Positions 35,672 to 47,673 of a stretch of 64,000 nucleotides of DNA are shown here, piece after piece. The notes under the pieces are model-generated. The model was not told where the DNA came from, ran no database searches, and saw only the letters and a program-made list of their open reading frames with translations. Source of the DNA: Cunninghamia lanceolata (lineage: Eukaryota > Streptophyta > Pinopsida > Cupressales > Cupressaceae). How positions within the stretch are numbered: the stretch's first letter is position 1; the number at the start of each line of letters is the position of its first letter. Where the stretch lies: positions 43,864,001 to 43,928,000 of the forward strand of contig BSBN01000809.1 in NCBI GenBank assembly GCA_027924645.1, in the 5' to 3' direction. Both the position numbers and the translations under genes were made by a program.

Positions 35672-37255
35672 ATGGTTGGGTCATCTGACCATATTGTCAC
35701 CCCTCATGACAGTGATGAGGAAATCTCTCACGAAGATTATCAAGGACACCTCCAAGATCAGAAATTCCAATGCTTGCTAGAGAAAGTACTCCATGAGGAC
35801 CCTCACAAGTATTTTATTCATCTTTCAAATCTTGGACTTAAGCTCCCCGCTGATTTCGATCTTAGCAAACTCAAAGAGACTGTGGAGGATAATCATAAAC
35901 ACCACACCAGTGAGGACAAAGGAAAGAAAGTCATAGACTCAAACACACCTATGGAAGAAATGAGGAAACAAATCGAGGGTCTAATGCAACAAATGATGGA
36001 TCTCAAGACGGGTACAAACACTAAAACATATTCCTTCGAAGATATTGCATCGTACCCCATTGATAAGAGTTTGAAAATGGTACCATTCCTCTTTCGATTC
36101 GAAGTTCCTAAGTTTGACAAATATAAAGGGAAAGGGGACCCTAGAGATCACATTAGGGAATTCAATGCTACATGCATAAAAGTAGCTCACAATGAGACTT
36201 TCTTAATGAGACTATTCCCTAGATCTCTAGGTAGTCAAGCCATGGAGTGGTTCTCACGGCTTCCACCAGGCATCAAGACTTTTGATGAGTTAGTCAACAA
36301 ATTCAACACGCACTTCTCATACAATATTGAACTAGAAGTCTCCATGCTTGACCTATGCAATACCAAGCAAAAGAGTGGCGAATCATTCACCTCCTTCCTA
36401 CAAAGGTGGAGACAACTAGCAAGCAAATGCTCATATGATGTACTCGAGAAGCAATTAATGGAGATGTTTGTCAACAACCTCATCTCTGATCTAAGATACC
36501 AAATCTAAATTCAATGCCCTACCTCATTTTTGAAGGTCATTGAAATGGGATTGTTCATCAAGAAAGCTATGATCACCAAGGAGCAAATAAAGTTATACAA
36601 GGACACACCTCCTCCAACTACACGATTGAAAAATCAAAGTTTTGGACTAAGAATAAAAATGTCATCAATGGAGTAGTTGATGCCAAGGTGGTGGCTCCAA
36701 AACAACAACCAATATTCACTCTCAAAGGAGAGGAAAGCAATGTTACGCCCAACAAAACATTCTCTCGGGAGCCAAGACCATGGTACAACTATCCAAGCTA
36801 AAAGTTCACACCGCTGGGTGAGTCCCAAGAATCTGCATTAAGGAAGCTATTGGCCAACAATGAATCACTCTACTACTAACAAGCAATTATGAACCTCAAA
36901 TAAAACCTCACTATTGGAAAGACACCAACTTTTGTGAGTATCATAGAGGAAGAGGACACTCAAGGAGGTGCTCAACAACATACTTCTAATGAGACGCATG
37001 TGGCTTACAAAGATCCACTTCTTAATCACGATAGGTTGTATAACAACAACAACAGCAACAATAACAACGGCAACAACAACAATAACCACAACAGGCAAAA
37101 TTAGAATAATGGGAATAGTAATGCTAATTACGCAAGTGTGCCATTCGATTATACCATCAATTGCATATCAGAGCATGTCCCACAAATCAATGTGGTTACG
37201 TCTAACTAACAATCAGGACCCAACAAAACTGATTGCAACATCATCACCCACAGTG
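35672..37255 (+). pseudogene. gag: Tat gag (capsid and zinc knuckle), decayed
   Basis: ATG 35672 (MVGSSDHIVTPHDSDEE) opens an acidic N-terminus, then the retrotransposon Gag core at about residues 130-278: FEVPKFDKYKGKGDPRDHI, LFPRSLGSQAMEWFSRLPPG, FDELVNKFNTHF and FLQRWRQLA. The frame stops at 36508 (TAA) and continues with a shift near 36642 through PRPWYNYPS. Near 36914-36975 a knuckle of the Tat type is readable in another frame: CEYHRGRGHSRRC (C-x2-H-x4-H-x3-C). An Asn-rich tract from (AAC)n lies at about 37040-37095. Gag forms the particle and binds element RNA. At least three breaks make it non-functional. Confidence 0.88.
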
Positions 37256-37259
37256 GTAA

Positions 37260-39182
37260 GGTCATGTTGAATACCCTCCCTTTAAGGTCATCACCTTCTT
37301 AGTCCAACTCCCATCAGTATAGTGTCATAGACCAACTACGGAAGACTCCTGCCCACATTTCTATCTTAGAGTTGTTGTGTCTATCTCCTTCCCACAAAGA
37401 GATTCTTGATAAAGCCTTGGTGGAAACCACTGTACCCACTAACTTGGCCCAAGAGAAGTTTCAAGCCATGGTAGGAAATCTCACTTCCTCTAGTACCATA
37501 TCATTTACCGAACAAGATGACCTCTCAGTGTCTCAGCCTCATAACACCCCCTTACATTTCGTCGCCTTCATCCATAAGCACCACATCAAAAGGGTTCTCA
37601 TTGATGGGGGAGCCAGTTTAAATATTTGTACACTCAAGCCAGTCCTTACATTGGGGTTCTCTGAAAATGCAGTTGATCCAAGGAAGAAGAGTACTATCAA
37701 AGCCTATGATGAAGAGGAGAGAACCACCAAAGGAACAGTGGTATTACCCATACAAGTGGGACCGGTGATAAAAGACATTATGTGCCAAGTCCTAGATAGG
37801 GAGCTAGCCTATAATATTCTCCTAGGTAGACCATGGATTCATGCCATGAAAGTTGTGCCTTCTACCTATCACCAATGCACAAAATTCCCTCATAACGGCA
37901 AGAAAGTCACTATCCAAGGTGATCTTGACCCATTTCAACATTGCAACTCTATCCTCTCAAAACCTGATTGCATCATACCCAACAATAGAGCATCTAGATC
38001 CCCTACCCCACAGCATGATTCTACCTCCAAAGCTTCCTCATCCAAGCCCAAAGAGCAGAAAATTACCATCAAAGAAACAAGAGTAGGGAATAATCCATCG
38101 AGCATAGCCTCAACTTGGCCAAATTGCCTCTATCTCCTAGATCCTTTGGGTGACCCAAGCATTTTCCAAAGCCATCTGTGACTCCACCTCCCACAACTCC
38201 CTTTGTAAAATGGGGGACCCTATCAGATGAAACAGAGGAAAGAGATGTCTTACAATAGCTCTACACAGAAGAAGAAGAGAGCACACAACAAGAACCACCT
38301 AAGCTCCCAAAGGAAATCTATGGGCGAGGTGAGTCTATCCTACATAGAATAGGTTATGAAGGACAAGGCACCATTGGCCTAAGAAAAGAAGGAATTATAG
38401 AACCCATTCAACCCTCTTCATCCTCATTGGCTAGAACTACAAAAGGTCTAGGATATAAGGATAAGGATAAAGCTAAATCAAATGCTTGTCTTGTGGAAAT
38501 GATCCATACCCTTCAAGAGGACAGTGACATAGATTCCAATGAGTATGAGTGGGATGAGCTGACAGAGCACTCCTATGATGACAAAGAGGTTGACACCATT
38601 CAAAATAATAGCCCCTACCATGAGGGACAAATGCTACTACATAGACCATTAGAGTGTGATTTGCCTATCCCTGAGAATACAATTTTTGAGGAAGGTTCGA
38701 GTTCTATCACAATAAACAATTTGGAGGAAAGTACCATCTTGAACACTCTCCCTACCAATATTCGTAGCATATCCATTCAAACTATCAACAAATCAGATCT
38801 ATCCTCTGACTCCCTCCCCCTTATGCATCCTGAGCTTATTGACTGGGATCTACAAGGAACTTCGCAACTAGATATATTGCAAAACGATGATGCCTACATT
38901 GACTATATGGAACTTAGGGACCACCTACCTAAAGGAGATCATAAAGCTGGCTTTGCCATTGAACTTAATATCTTGGCTTATTTTGGAGAGGGTGCCAAGC
39001 CTTCCAGTCACAAAAATATCAAAATAAAAACTAGATCTGATGGTGAAAACCGATCTATGGTAGTGTCAGATCCTAAAATAGTAAAAAGAAAGGATGCATC
39101 CGATGGTGAAAACCCAACTATGGCACCTAACGATGGAAGGCTTGACACTCTCCTTGATGACATGCACCAGGAGAAGTCTTAG
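37260..39182 (+). pseudogene. pol: Tat pol: aspartic protease and G-patch-like region
   Basis: The open stretch 37372-38181 contains the retropepsin active site as VLIDGGASLNIC (about residue 78), where D-T/S-G is usual, and the closing motif NILLGRPWIH. It processes Gag-Pol in active relatives. After a frameshift near 38165 the frame holds a G-patch-like segment near 38320-38455 (IYGRGESILHRIGYEGQG, IGL, TTKGLGY), as found after protease in Tat elements. A long acidic linker (38510-39180) follows. In-frame TAGs occur near 38256 and 39180. Gly in place of Ser/Thr in the active site also occurs in plant Gypsy proteases, so it need not be a loss. Confidence 0.82.
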
Positions 39183-40690
39183 ATTGTTGTGGAACCTACA
39201 TAACCTGTTAACATTGGAACAGAGGAACAACCTAAGATCATTCACTTTGCTAAGTCTCTAACCTGACCAGAAAAGACTAAGTTTGTACCATTATTCAATA
39301 AAAAGCAAGTCAATTTTTCTTGGTCATATGCAGATATGCCAGGGTTAGATCTGATTCTACATCATCTTCCATTAGATCCAAGAGTGAAACCAGTGAAACA
39401 GAAGCTTAGAAAGATGCATCCACACATTACATTGCTAGTAAAAGAACTCAAGAAACTAATGGATGTGGGGTTCATCAGAGCTATAGACTATCTAGAATGG
39501 GTCTCCAACATAGTACCGGTATCTAAACATGATGGTCAAGTCAGACTATGCAATGATTTTAGAGATCTAAACAAAGCTTGCCACAAGGATGATTTTCCGT
39601 TGCCAAATATAGATATCATAGTCGACTTAACAGTAGGGCATACCATGTTATCTCTCATGGATGGCTTCTCTGGATACAATCAAATCAGGATAGTACTAGA
39701 AGACCAGCATAAGACAACTTTTACTTGTCCATGAGGCACTTTCTACTGGAATGTCATGCCATTTGGGCTAAAGAATGCAGGAGCCACATATCAACGTGCT
39801 ATGACCACTATATTCCATGATATGATGCATGTCACAATGGAAGACTATGTAGATGATATCCTTGCAAAGTCACTCACAAGAGAATCACACCTGAATGTGT
39901 TAGAGAAAGTATTTTAGAGACTAGAATAATTCAAAGTCAGGTTGAACCCAAAGAAATGTGTGTTTGGAGTCACCTCAAGCAAGCTCTTAGGTTTCATTGT
40001 ATTGGCAAATGGAATAGAGGTGGACCCTACCAAAGTCAAGGCTATTATGGACATGCCACCACCCAAGAATCTTACTCAACTAAGATCTCTACAAGGAAAG
40101 CTACAAGCAATCCGTAGGTTCATATCACAACTGGCAGACAAGTGTCAACCCTTCAGTCATCTCCTACATAAGAACATTCCATTTAGGTGGGATGAGAAAT
40201 GTGAAGAGGCATTCAGAAAACTGAAGGACTATCTGATGAATCCACCTATTCTCATGCCTCCTATCCAAGGGAAGTCACTATTACTTTACATATCTACTAC
40301 ACCCATAGCTCTTGGGGCCCTTCTAGCACAGCAAGATTATGAAGGTAAAGAAAGAGTTGTCTACTACATCAGTCGCACATTGGTGGGCTATGAGTTGCAA
40401 TACTTTCAAATAGAAAGATCATGCCTTACGGTAGTTTTTGCTTCCCAAAAATTCTGACATTATATGCTAGCACATCCAGTCAAACTTATTACAAAAATAG
40501 ATCAACTGAAGTACCTACTAAGCAAAACAGCTCTAACAGGTCGCCTAGCCAAGTGGGTAATGCTCTTAAGTGAATATGACATTGAGTATGTAAGCAGAAA
40601 TGCTATCAAGGGGCAAGTCATTACGGTTCAGTTAGCAGATGCACCACTACAAGACACCACACCAATGCAATTTGAGTTTCTAGATGAATC
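39183..40690 (+). pseudogene. pol: Tat pol: reverse transcriptase and RNase H
   Basis: One frame from 39183 to beyond 40690 carries RT: the LRKMHPH entry, EWVSNIVPVSKHDGQVRLCNDFRDLNKAC, LMDGFSGYNQI, MPFGLKNAGATYQRAM and the catalytic box EDYVDDILAKS (about 39840). A connection and RNase H follow: RWDEKCEEAFRKLKDYL, LYISTTPIALGALLAQ, IERSCLTVVFASQKF, MLAHPVKLIT and GRLAKWVMLLSEYDI. Premature stops lie at 39733 (TGA), about 39915 and 39927 (TAG) and about 40456 (TGA). The enzyme copies element RNA into DNA in the cytoplasmic particle. In ALGALLAQ the canonical RNase H aspartate (S-D-x-A-x-G-A) is replaced (TPIALGALL), consistent with a relaxed first RNase H in lineages with a second one. Confidence 0.92.
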
Positions 40691-40699
40691 CTTATTCAA

Positions 40700-41140
40700 T
40701 ATATCAACACATTCTTGGAAACTCTACTTTGATGGGTCCTACACAAACCATGGATCAGGGGTAGGAATCTTGTTTGTAACTCCTCAAGGTGACACCATAC
40801 TAAAGTCTTATCATCTATTATTCCCATGCACCAACAACATAGCAGAATATGATTGGCCTCAAAATGACAATAGAGTGGAAAATCAAAGAGCTACACGTCT
40901 ATGGTGATTCTCAACTAGTGATCAATCAGGTCAATGATGATTACCAAACCAAAGATGAGAAGCTTTTCCCATACAAACGAATGGTCGAGGACTTTAAGGA
41001 ATGCTTTGTGATCATCTCTTTTGAGTAGATACCTCACATTGAAAACAAAGTAGCAGATGCCATGGTAACTATTTCCTCTCTCCTCAAAATCCCAGAGAAT
41101 GAGTCATGGTACAAGTTCTTAGTGGAATCAATTCAGTAAC
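40700..41140 (+). pseudogene. pol: Tat pol: second (archaeal-type) RNase H
   Basis: Downstream of the first RNase H: WKLYFDGSYTNHGSGVGILF (first Asp), NNIAEY (start of the glutamate motif, cut by a short deletion/frameshift near 40850), HVYGDSQLVINQV (third acid) and ENKVADAMVT (last acid) at about 41044-41070. A TAG lies near 41025. A duplicated RNase H between RT-RNase H and integrase is the hallmark of the Tat group. It likely restored full RNase H activity in active relatives. Confidence 0.88.
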
Positions 41141-41149
41141 TAGCTTATG

Positions 41150-42448
41150 ATCTTCCTGAAACCCATTCCATATGCCTGTTAGTTGGATTTGATTCACCTT
41201 GGTATGGTAAGGTTTACACTTACCTCAAGGACAATACCCTCCCACCTGACTTATCTTCAAACCAACGACGAACCTTTATATGCCAAACCTCTCATTATAC
41301 CATTATTGCCAACACCCTATACTGACGTGGTCTAGATGGTACTTTACTCCGTTGTTTAGAACGAGAAGAATCCCAAACTGACTTACAAGATGTACACAAA
41401 GGGATCTATGGAACACACTCTAGCGGTCCTTCCTTAGCTAAGAAACTCATGCGTTTGGGTTATTATTGGCTGAACATGGAAACAGATTCGTATAAATTTG
41501 TGAAGAAGTGAAAGCAGTGCCAGATACACAGAAACTTGATACATGCACCAGCTCAAGAGTTGAGACCTTTAATGACACCTTGGCCCTTTTGTCAATGGGG
41601 ACTCAACCTTGTATGAAAAATCCACCCACCCTCATCCAACGGCCACAAATTCATAATAACCACTACTGAGTACTTTACCAAGTGGATTGAAGCCGTCCCC
41701 CTCACCACCATCATAGGTAAACAAATCTCTTCATTCATCCTCAACTACCTCATCTGTAGATACGGAATTCCCTCATCCATTATCACAGATAACGGAAGAC
41801 CTTTCAAGAACCAGGATGTCCAAGAACTCTGTGACTGATTCAAAATCCAACACCATTTCTCCACACCCTATTACCCCCAAGGTAATAGCCAAGCAGAAGC
41901 ATCCAACATGACCATCTTGAAACTCCTCAAGAAGACAGTCAATGATGCTGGCCGTGATTAGCACATCCAACTCAATCTTGCTCTGCGGGCCTATAGAACT
42001 AGTATACACACTCCCACAAGTGTTACCCCTTATGCCCTTATCTATGGCTTAGAAGCTATCCTCCCCATTGAGGCCAAGTTACATCTCTCAGGGTGTTGTT
42101 AAAAGGTTTCATAACATATGAAGAGTACAGACTTTCCAGATTGCAAGAATTAGAGTTGCTAGAGGAAAGGAGATAGAAAGCCTTCAATCATCTCAAGGCA
42201 TATCAACAAATGATGTCACGAAGCTACAACCACAGAGTCCGCCTAAGAGTCTTTAAAGTTGGAGATCTAGTACTTAAAGAAAACCCCCGCAATCAACAGG
42301 ATCGAGAAAAGAAAGGCAAATTTGAACCCAACTGGCTCGGGCCGTATGTGATCGTAGTAGCTTATGGATCAGGGGCATATTAGTTAGCAACATCAGAGGG
42401 TGAGCTGTTCGATGACCCAATCAATAGCATGCATCTTTGCCAGTTCTA
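41150..42448 (+). pseudogene. pol: Tat pol: integrase
   Basis: An HHCC-type zinc region is recognisable (GIYGTHSSGPSLAKKLMRLG ... KQCQIHRNLIHAP, with a TGA before the last Cys pair, near 41510). The core follows: WGLNLV at 41598, where the first catalytic Asp is changed to Asn, YFTKWIEAVPL, IITDNGRPFKNQ (second Asp retained) and QGNSQAEASN (Glu retained). C-terminal text includes NHRVRLRVFKVGDLVLKE and KFEPNWLGPYVI, the usual GKF...WEGPY-type end. TGA or TAG stops occur near 41320, 41510, 41615, 41840, 41960, 42103 and later. Integrase inserts the cDNA into chromosomes; this copy cannot work. Confidence 0.9.
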
Positions 42449-42499
42449 ATACCTAAGAGAACCCCAATGTAAGGGAGACATAAAATACAAAAAAATCGT

Positions 42500-43100
42500 C
42501 CTTTAGTGAAAACGTGGCAAACAGGTACCTTGGATAGGTATCATGATGGAAACCTGGCAAACAGGTGTCATGTATACTTTCTAGCTTTCGTGCAAATAAA
42601 AACAAGTGGTGGAAACTTGGTAAACAGGCATTACTTGTGATAAACTGCTTCCTCCATCCTTGGGAAACCAATCACCTGGTGTCCATTCTTCCTTCACTCA
42701 TGTCCCATTCGATCCATATCTGTTCCATAATAAAAATACCTAGTGATAACCTATCGTGGTTTGATACTCTATAGGTTTGATACTCTATCTCTTTGTTGCC
42801 TTGTCAACCAAGGTTTTATCCAGTACCCTATCCACAGTATCAGTCTTACATAGTGTCTATCATTAGTATCCACATGGTCCAAGTCCATGAACTACGTTGC
42901 CTCTGCGTCATCACATAGGCAAGACCATTCTTCAAATGTGCCCCCGAGGCTCCACTTTCCCATCCATCCCTTGTCTAGTCCTTCTCAGTCTGCGCCACTT
43001 TCTATCACCTAGGTCTTAGGTCCATTAGGGTTTACCCTGAACTACGTTGCCTCTGTGTTGTCACGTAGGCAAGGCCATTTAGCAATGAGCCCCCGAGGCA
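42500..43100 (+). repeat. Post-pol repeats: GTGGAAACCTGGCAAACAGG and ACTACGTTGCCTCTG units
   Basis: AAACNTGGYAAACAGG recurs at about 42509, 42550 and 42614. A second, 146-bp-spaced pair, ACTACGTTGCCTCTGYG...CACRTAGGCAAG...GAGCCCCCGAGGC, lies at 42891-42953 and 43037-43098. Non-coding, part of the Tat 3' region. Confidence 0.8.
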
Positions 43101-44164
43101 CTAGGTTAGTCCCTTAGGGTCCGTCTCACCAATAAGGATTGTGGAATCTTTCACCAGGCAAGCAAGCGCAAGCAAAACCCACTTTTCAAGCAAAAATCTT
43201 GACGCAAAACATCCACCTATCCAAGGCAAAGCAAGCAAGTACCTAAAGCACTCTAAATGATTTTACCTAAATTATGGCAAGAAACAAAAACATCCAAATG
43301 CAAGAATGTTTTGTGGATTGGAATCATGGTTAAGTTATGGCATCTTGATTTCTATTATCATGCCTTTCTATGCTACTCAAGGATGCCAAAAGCTAGAGAT
43401 GCTATGATGGGGGTATGATTCTTTTCTTTGTTTGTTGTTTGTGGATTAAACTTTAGTAATGTGATGCCTTGTCTAAAGACATGATTGGCAAAAGATCATT
43501 GAGGACATCAAAGGTTTAAACATGAAAGGGGGCAATCCTTGTTTGTTGATACGCATGCAATACTTAGGTCATCTAGGTTCAATTATACCTAGATACTTGT
43601 ATTAACTTGCTAAATCAAATTCCATGTAAGCAATACTCAGGTCATCTAGGTTCAATTATACCTAGATGCTTGTATTAACTTACAACATTCAGAAAAAGTA
43701 CCAAAAAAAATTGCCCAATGATGAAATAAGCACTTCAAAATGATTGCACCATCAAGATGTCTAAAGAAAAGCATCCATCATACATCCATTGTACATCCAT
43801 ACATCCATATCCCATGCAATAAAGGATCCAAACAATGCAAGGTATCAATGCAAATTAAAGCTTGTGAGTCTTTCTATCGAGTCAGTCTTCAATCAATCTT
43901 CTGTCTATCATTGTGTCATCTCTGTGTTGATAGAGTACATTTGGACATCACAAAAACATAGCATACAGTTGCATATCATATCACATGAGATAGTCATTGA
44001 CATGATTAAATCAGTTGCATACATAATAAGTGCATCAGGTCATCCATATACATTTTTGCAATCATCACATAGTGTCAACAAAAAAAAAACATAGATAAGT
44101 GCATCACATAAACTACATAATCATATAGATACCATTTGCATTTACACATTAGGGGCATATCAAG
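43101..44164 (+). other. Tat 3' region, non-coding
   Basis: Between the post-pol repeats and the CATCTAAGT minisatellite I see no supportable gene. It includes a ~72-bp tandem pair listed separately and runs of CATCCATAC words (43770-43815). Confidence 0.5.
43557..43683 (+). repeat. ~72-bp tandem pair containing a stem-loop
   Basis: GCAATACTYAGGTCATCTAGG...GATRCTTGTATTAACTT occurs twice. Each unit contains ATCTAGGT-TCAATTAT-ACCTAGAT, a perfect 8-bp inverted repeat with an 8-base loop. Confidence 0.9.
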
Positions 44165-44345
44165 TAAAACATCTAAGTCTGCATTAGATTACATAGCCTC
44201 ATAAGTACATCTAAGTTTGCATTAGATCACATAGCATCATAAGCACATTTAAGTCTGCATTAGATCATATAGCATCATAAGCATCTAAGTTTGCATTAAA
44301 CAAGATCACATAGCATCATATAAACATTGAAGTTTGCATTAGATA
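44165..44345 (+). repeat. CATCTAAGTTTGCATTAGAT minisatellite
   Basis: Five units of about 35-45 bases share CATCTAAGTYTGCATTAGAT and CACATAGCATCATAAG. Spacing and sequence drift between units. Confidence 0.88.
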
Positions 44346-44599
44346 AACATGTGAATCACATCATATAATAAAAAAATGCATCCATAACATATAGCATACA
44401 TGACTGCATATAGAGATCATCAAATATAGATGCATCATCATATAGATATCAAAAATATGTCCAAAATGTATAATATCAAAAGGTACATTTCTGAGTCAAT
44501 GTCATATACAGTGTATACATCTAAAAGATAATGATACATGTCTCAAAATATGAAAAGTGGTACATACACGTGTCCAGCTATTTGAGCCATCAAAAAGTA

Positions 44600-47281
44600 T
44601 GTACATTGGAGCCAAATTCTATGCAAGTGTCTGCTAACGCTGCTACTATGAACTGCTCCTCCCAGTAGTATCCTCTGTCTCCCCTCCTCTACTGGCCCCA
44701 AATTGCTGTGGGCCCATCACAGAGGCTCCCAACCACGATCCACCTACTCTCTACGAAGCCATGGACTGGCTCCTGTAGCTCAGAGCCCTCTGATCAACTG
44801 GAACAACACCATGGTATAGCCCCCAGTAGTATTGCGTTTGAGCCTATGCTCTGGCAAGCTCACCCTATACCTACGCTAACTACGGTTGTACCTGTGTTAA
44901 CTATGCCTGAGCCTAGGCAAACTGTACCTATGCATGCTGAACCTGCCCAACCAAAAATGTGCTCATCCCATCTGTCCTAAGGGTTGCTACTGTTGTATCT
45001 CTCTCCACTCGGATGGCTCGTATCTTAGCCTCTGCCGCATCTCGCTCTCTCGTGAGCCCCGAGATAACACCTACATCTGTCTCCCACTGAGCCTCAGCCA
45101 TCCTAAGTTGTGCCCTAAAATGCCTAATCTATCCTCTTAGTATAGCCATGGCTCTCTCCTGGACATCTAGCTATGCTGGATCCTGAGAGGCCTGTGCTTG
45201 TCCTTGCCCCTGTGGCTGAGGTACCTGCTATTGCGCCACCTACTGTGGTGGCCGCATCTGTCCCTACTGTGCACCCTGCAGCTGCACTACCTGCTGAGGG
45301 TGGGAGGATCCCTCCCCAGATCTCCTCCTCTGCCTGAGTCTGCCTCCATCTCCCCCATCTCCGCCATCTCCTCCACCATCTCCTATACCATCTCCTTTGC
45401 CTCTACCTCCATCTCCCCGTCCTCCTCTCCTCCTCCTCTTGCCAACCCTGCCCTCGTCATCTAAATCTTCCTCGTCTATGCAAGGAACTAGCTCTCTGAG
45501 CCCTGAGTACCTTGGAAAAGGGTGAGCAGCAAACCAATCCTTAAAATCTAGACTCATCCCTGCATCTGCTATCTCTCTCCTCATGGGTCATGCGATATAG
45601 GGAATTTGTCGAAACTCTACCACTGCCTCCTCGTAGGATGCCACTGGGCCCCATCTAAACCTCTTTGCATGTGTCCGCGCAAATAGAGCCTGCCCCTATG
45701 GCATGCCCTATCTCCTCCCAAACTGGTTCTGAACCCTTCTGACAATTTATCTCTCCAGGATGAACCGCATCCTGCCTATAAGCCACTAAGTCTAATAGCA
45801 GTACGGTAGCTCATCCACCTCATCATCCCATAGCTCACAGTCTAGATATGGTCACCAAACGACCACATCTACCCCATCCAATGCATGCCTCCAGTACTCT
45901 AACTTCCCCAGTCTATGCTGGGAAATCACTCCTACGTATCCATAGTTGTAGGGCTCTCCCCTCTATCTTGAGAACACACATATCGGTCTGGTAATGACGA
46001 TATGCTCTCACAACCAAAACTGTAACAGTGAGACACATGCTGATAGACTGACACCCCTGTGGTATACCACCTGATGCATATCATGGTATAGGTGTGCCAA
46101 AACAAAGACACCCCAAGCATAACAGGTGCCCTCTGTGGTAATCCTCTCCATGATCTGTCCCCATCCAATCGGGAGCCCATGCGATCTCCTATCAGGGCAT
46201 ACAATGCCTTTGATCAATCCTGCAACTATCCCAGGGAAGTAGTCATAGTAATCGTGTATATCCTGCCAGGAGATAACCTGACAGTCCAGCTCAGGGTCGT
46301 TGAATACCCGCCTACACTCTGTGAGTCCTGCATCCCGCTGTGGATCATACTCCATGAGCTCTCCCTGAATCAGCAAGTGTAGTATCCTATATACATCCTC
46401 CAGAGTCACCGTCATCTTGCCAGTCAGGAAGTGAAAGATCCCATCCTTTATGTGAAACCTCTCCACTGCTACAAACAGTAAACCGTGGTTCACACGAACC
46501 TTAGGTATAAAGCACACATAATCCAATCCCATTGCACCGAGCGCCTCTCGATCTATCTCTGTCAACATGTGGCGCTGCAACATTGGCAAGGGAAACTACT
46601 CCCTCAACATCAATGTATCTCGTATGTCCTCCTGCAAGCATGTAAAGCAAGGCGTCAACCTAAAGCTACAAGTACCATGCTCAACATACCTATAGAATCA
46701 TATCAACTAACTTAACATATCAAATTGATCAAAATAGCACACTACATCTCTTAACTAGATTCCTGCAATCTCAGAGATAGCTTATCGATTGACGCATCAA
46801 ACATGTGCCAATTGAGTCAATTTTGTTAAGTAAAACTGACTATCTATATCATATGCGCTAGAATAGAAGGTACATGCACCATTTCTCAGCAAATGCACCA
46901 CTTCTTTCGTATGCACCGCAGCATTTCATATATGCATCGTCCCATACCATATATGCACTGCCCAAGTGCATGCGCTGACTCATACCTTGCATGCGCCGCC
47001 AAATAATGCATGCACCAACCTTCCTTATGCATGCGTAGCTTTCATGCATGTGCCTCTTTATATCCTACATGTGCCGCAGATTGGCAGATGTGTAGTTGCG
47101 CATGTCAGATGCCGAACTGGGATCTTGTGCATTTGTTTTGCCTAATTTTACCTAGCATTTAATGCACTCAAAATTGACCCTAGGTGAAGTTTTTTGAGAT
47201 ACATACCAGGGGTCCTACCTCTGCTAGCCAGTCGAATCATCAGACTCACTCAAAGCGGTGCTCCTCACACGGAATATCCAT
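44600..47281 (-). pseudogene. Antisense gene of the Tat element: plant-mobile-domain-like protein, decayed
   Basis: Antisense to gag-pol, between integrase and the PPT. Exon 1 is 47281-47207 (25 codons from MDIPCEEH, with three stops) and ends at a GTATGT donor. Exon 2 starts at 46631 after TGCTTGCAG and stays in phase 0. It keeps one reading frame for ~2 kb, broken almost only by TAG. The core (46610-46010: LTEIDREALGAMGLDYVC, MTVTLEDVYRILHLLIQGE, GLIKGIVCPD, LAHLYHDMHQV, LLQFW) matches the plant mobile domain pattern known from MAIL1-type proteins and Tat elements. Next are a basic Arg/Gly/Asp-rich tract (45450-45340), a Gln-rich part, a short coiled coil (about 45090-44990) and a Gln/Ala tail. 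The end near 44600 is approximate. Antisense extra genes are known in some Tat elements. Its function is unknown. Confidence 0.78.
46632..47206 (-). other. Predicted intron of the antisense gene, carrying a GCATGC/GCGCAT array
   Basis: GT-AG ends (GTATGT donor at 47206, TTGCAG acceptor at 46632) join two phase-0 exon ends. The 575-base intron contains about a dozen ATGCACC, GCATGCG or GCGCATG words (46860-47110), similar to the leader arrays. Confidence 0.6.
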
Positions 47282-47381
47282 CCTACTGCTAACTGTTCTG
47301 TGCTCTGTGCTCTCCTAAGCTCTCAAAGACAATCCAACAAAAGCCAAGTGTGCAAATGACTTGTCTTGTGGACCTTGCTCC

Positions 47382-47389
47382 TATATATA
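47382..47389 (-). promoter_or_regulatory. Candidate TATA box of the antisense gene
   Basis: The minus strand reads GCATGCTATATATAGGAG about 100 bases upstream of the ATG at 47281. Position and sequence fit a plant core promoter independent of the LTRs. Confidence 0.6.
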
Positions 47390-47673
47390 GCATGCAAACC
47401 CTAAATTGGCTTTGTGGTGACTATGACTACTTCCCGCACCCATTTCTTCCCGTTTTCTTCCCGTTTCTTAGAAACGCATCCTATTTTCTTCAATCCTAAC
47501 CAAGTTTTCCCTTCATCTTTGTGAGATTGTCCGTCTCATGCCTTTTGCCTTCTTCCCATCCAATCTCCTGAGGGGGCATCCTATTGTCATAACCTGTACC
47601 AAGGGCAAACTGAGACATGTATCATTATCAGACTATTTATTCTTTGAAGCAATGTCGTAAACTGCATTGCATC

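Noticed and set aside
36865..37098. Minus-strand Val-rich hydrophobic frame resembling a membrane peptide.
   Set aside because: It is the reverse reading of the (AAC)n Asn-rich tract in gag.
44165..44345. Regular short repeats considered as a CRISPR-like array.
   Set aside because: Units are contiguous and drift in sequence with no unique spacers, inside a plant retrotransposon.
45198..45464. Plus-strand Ser/Pro/Leu-rich frame.
   Set aside because: It is the shadow of the Arg/Gly/Asp-rich tract of the antisense gene, which keeps a much longer frame with a recognisable core.
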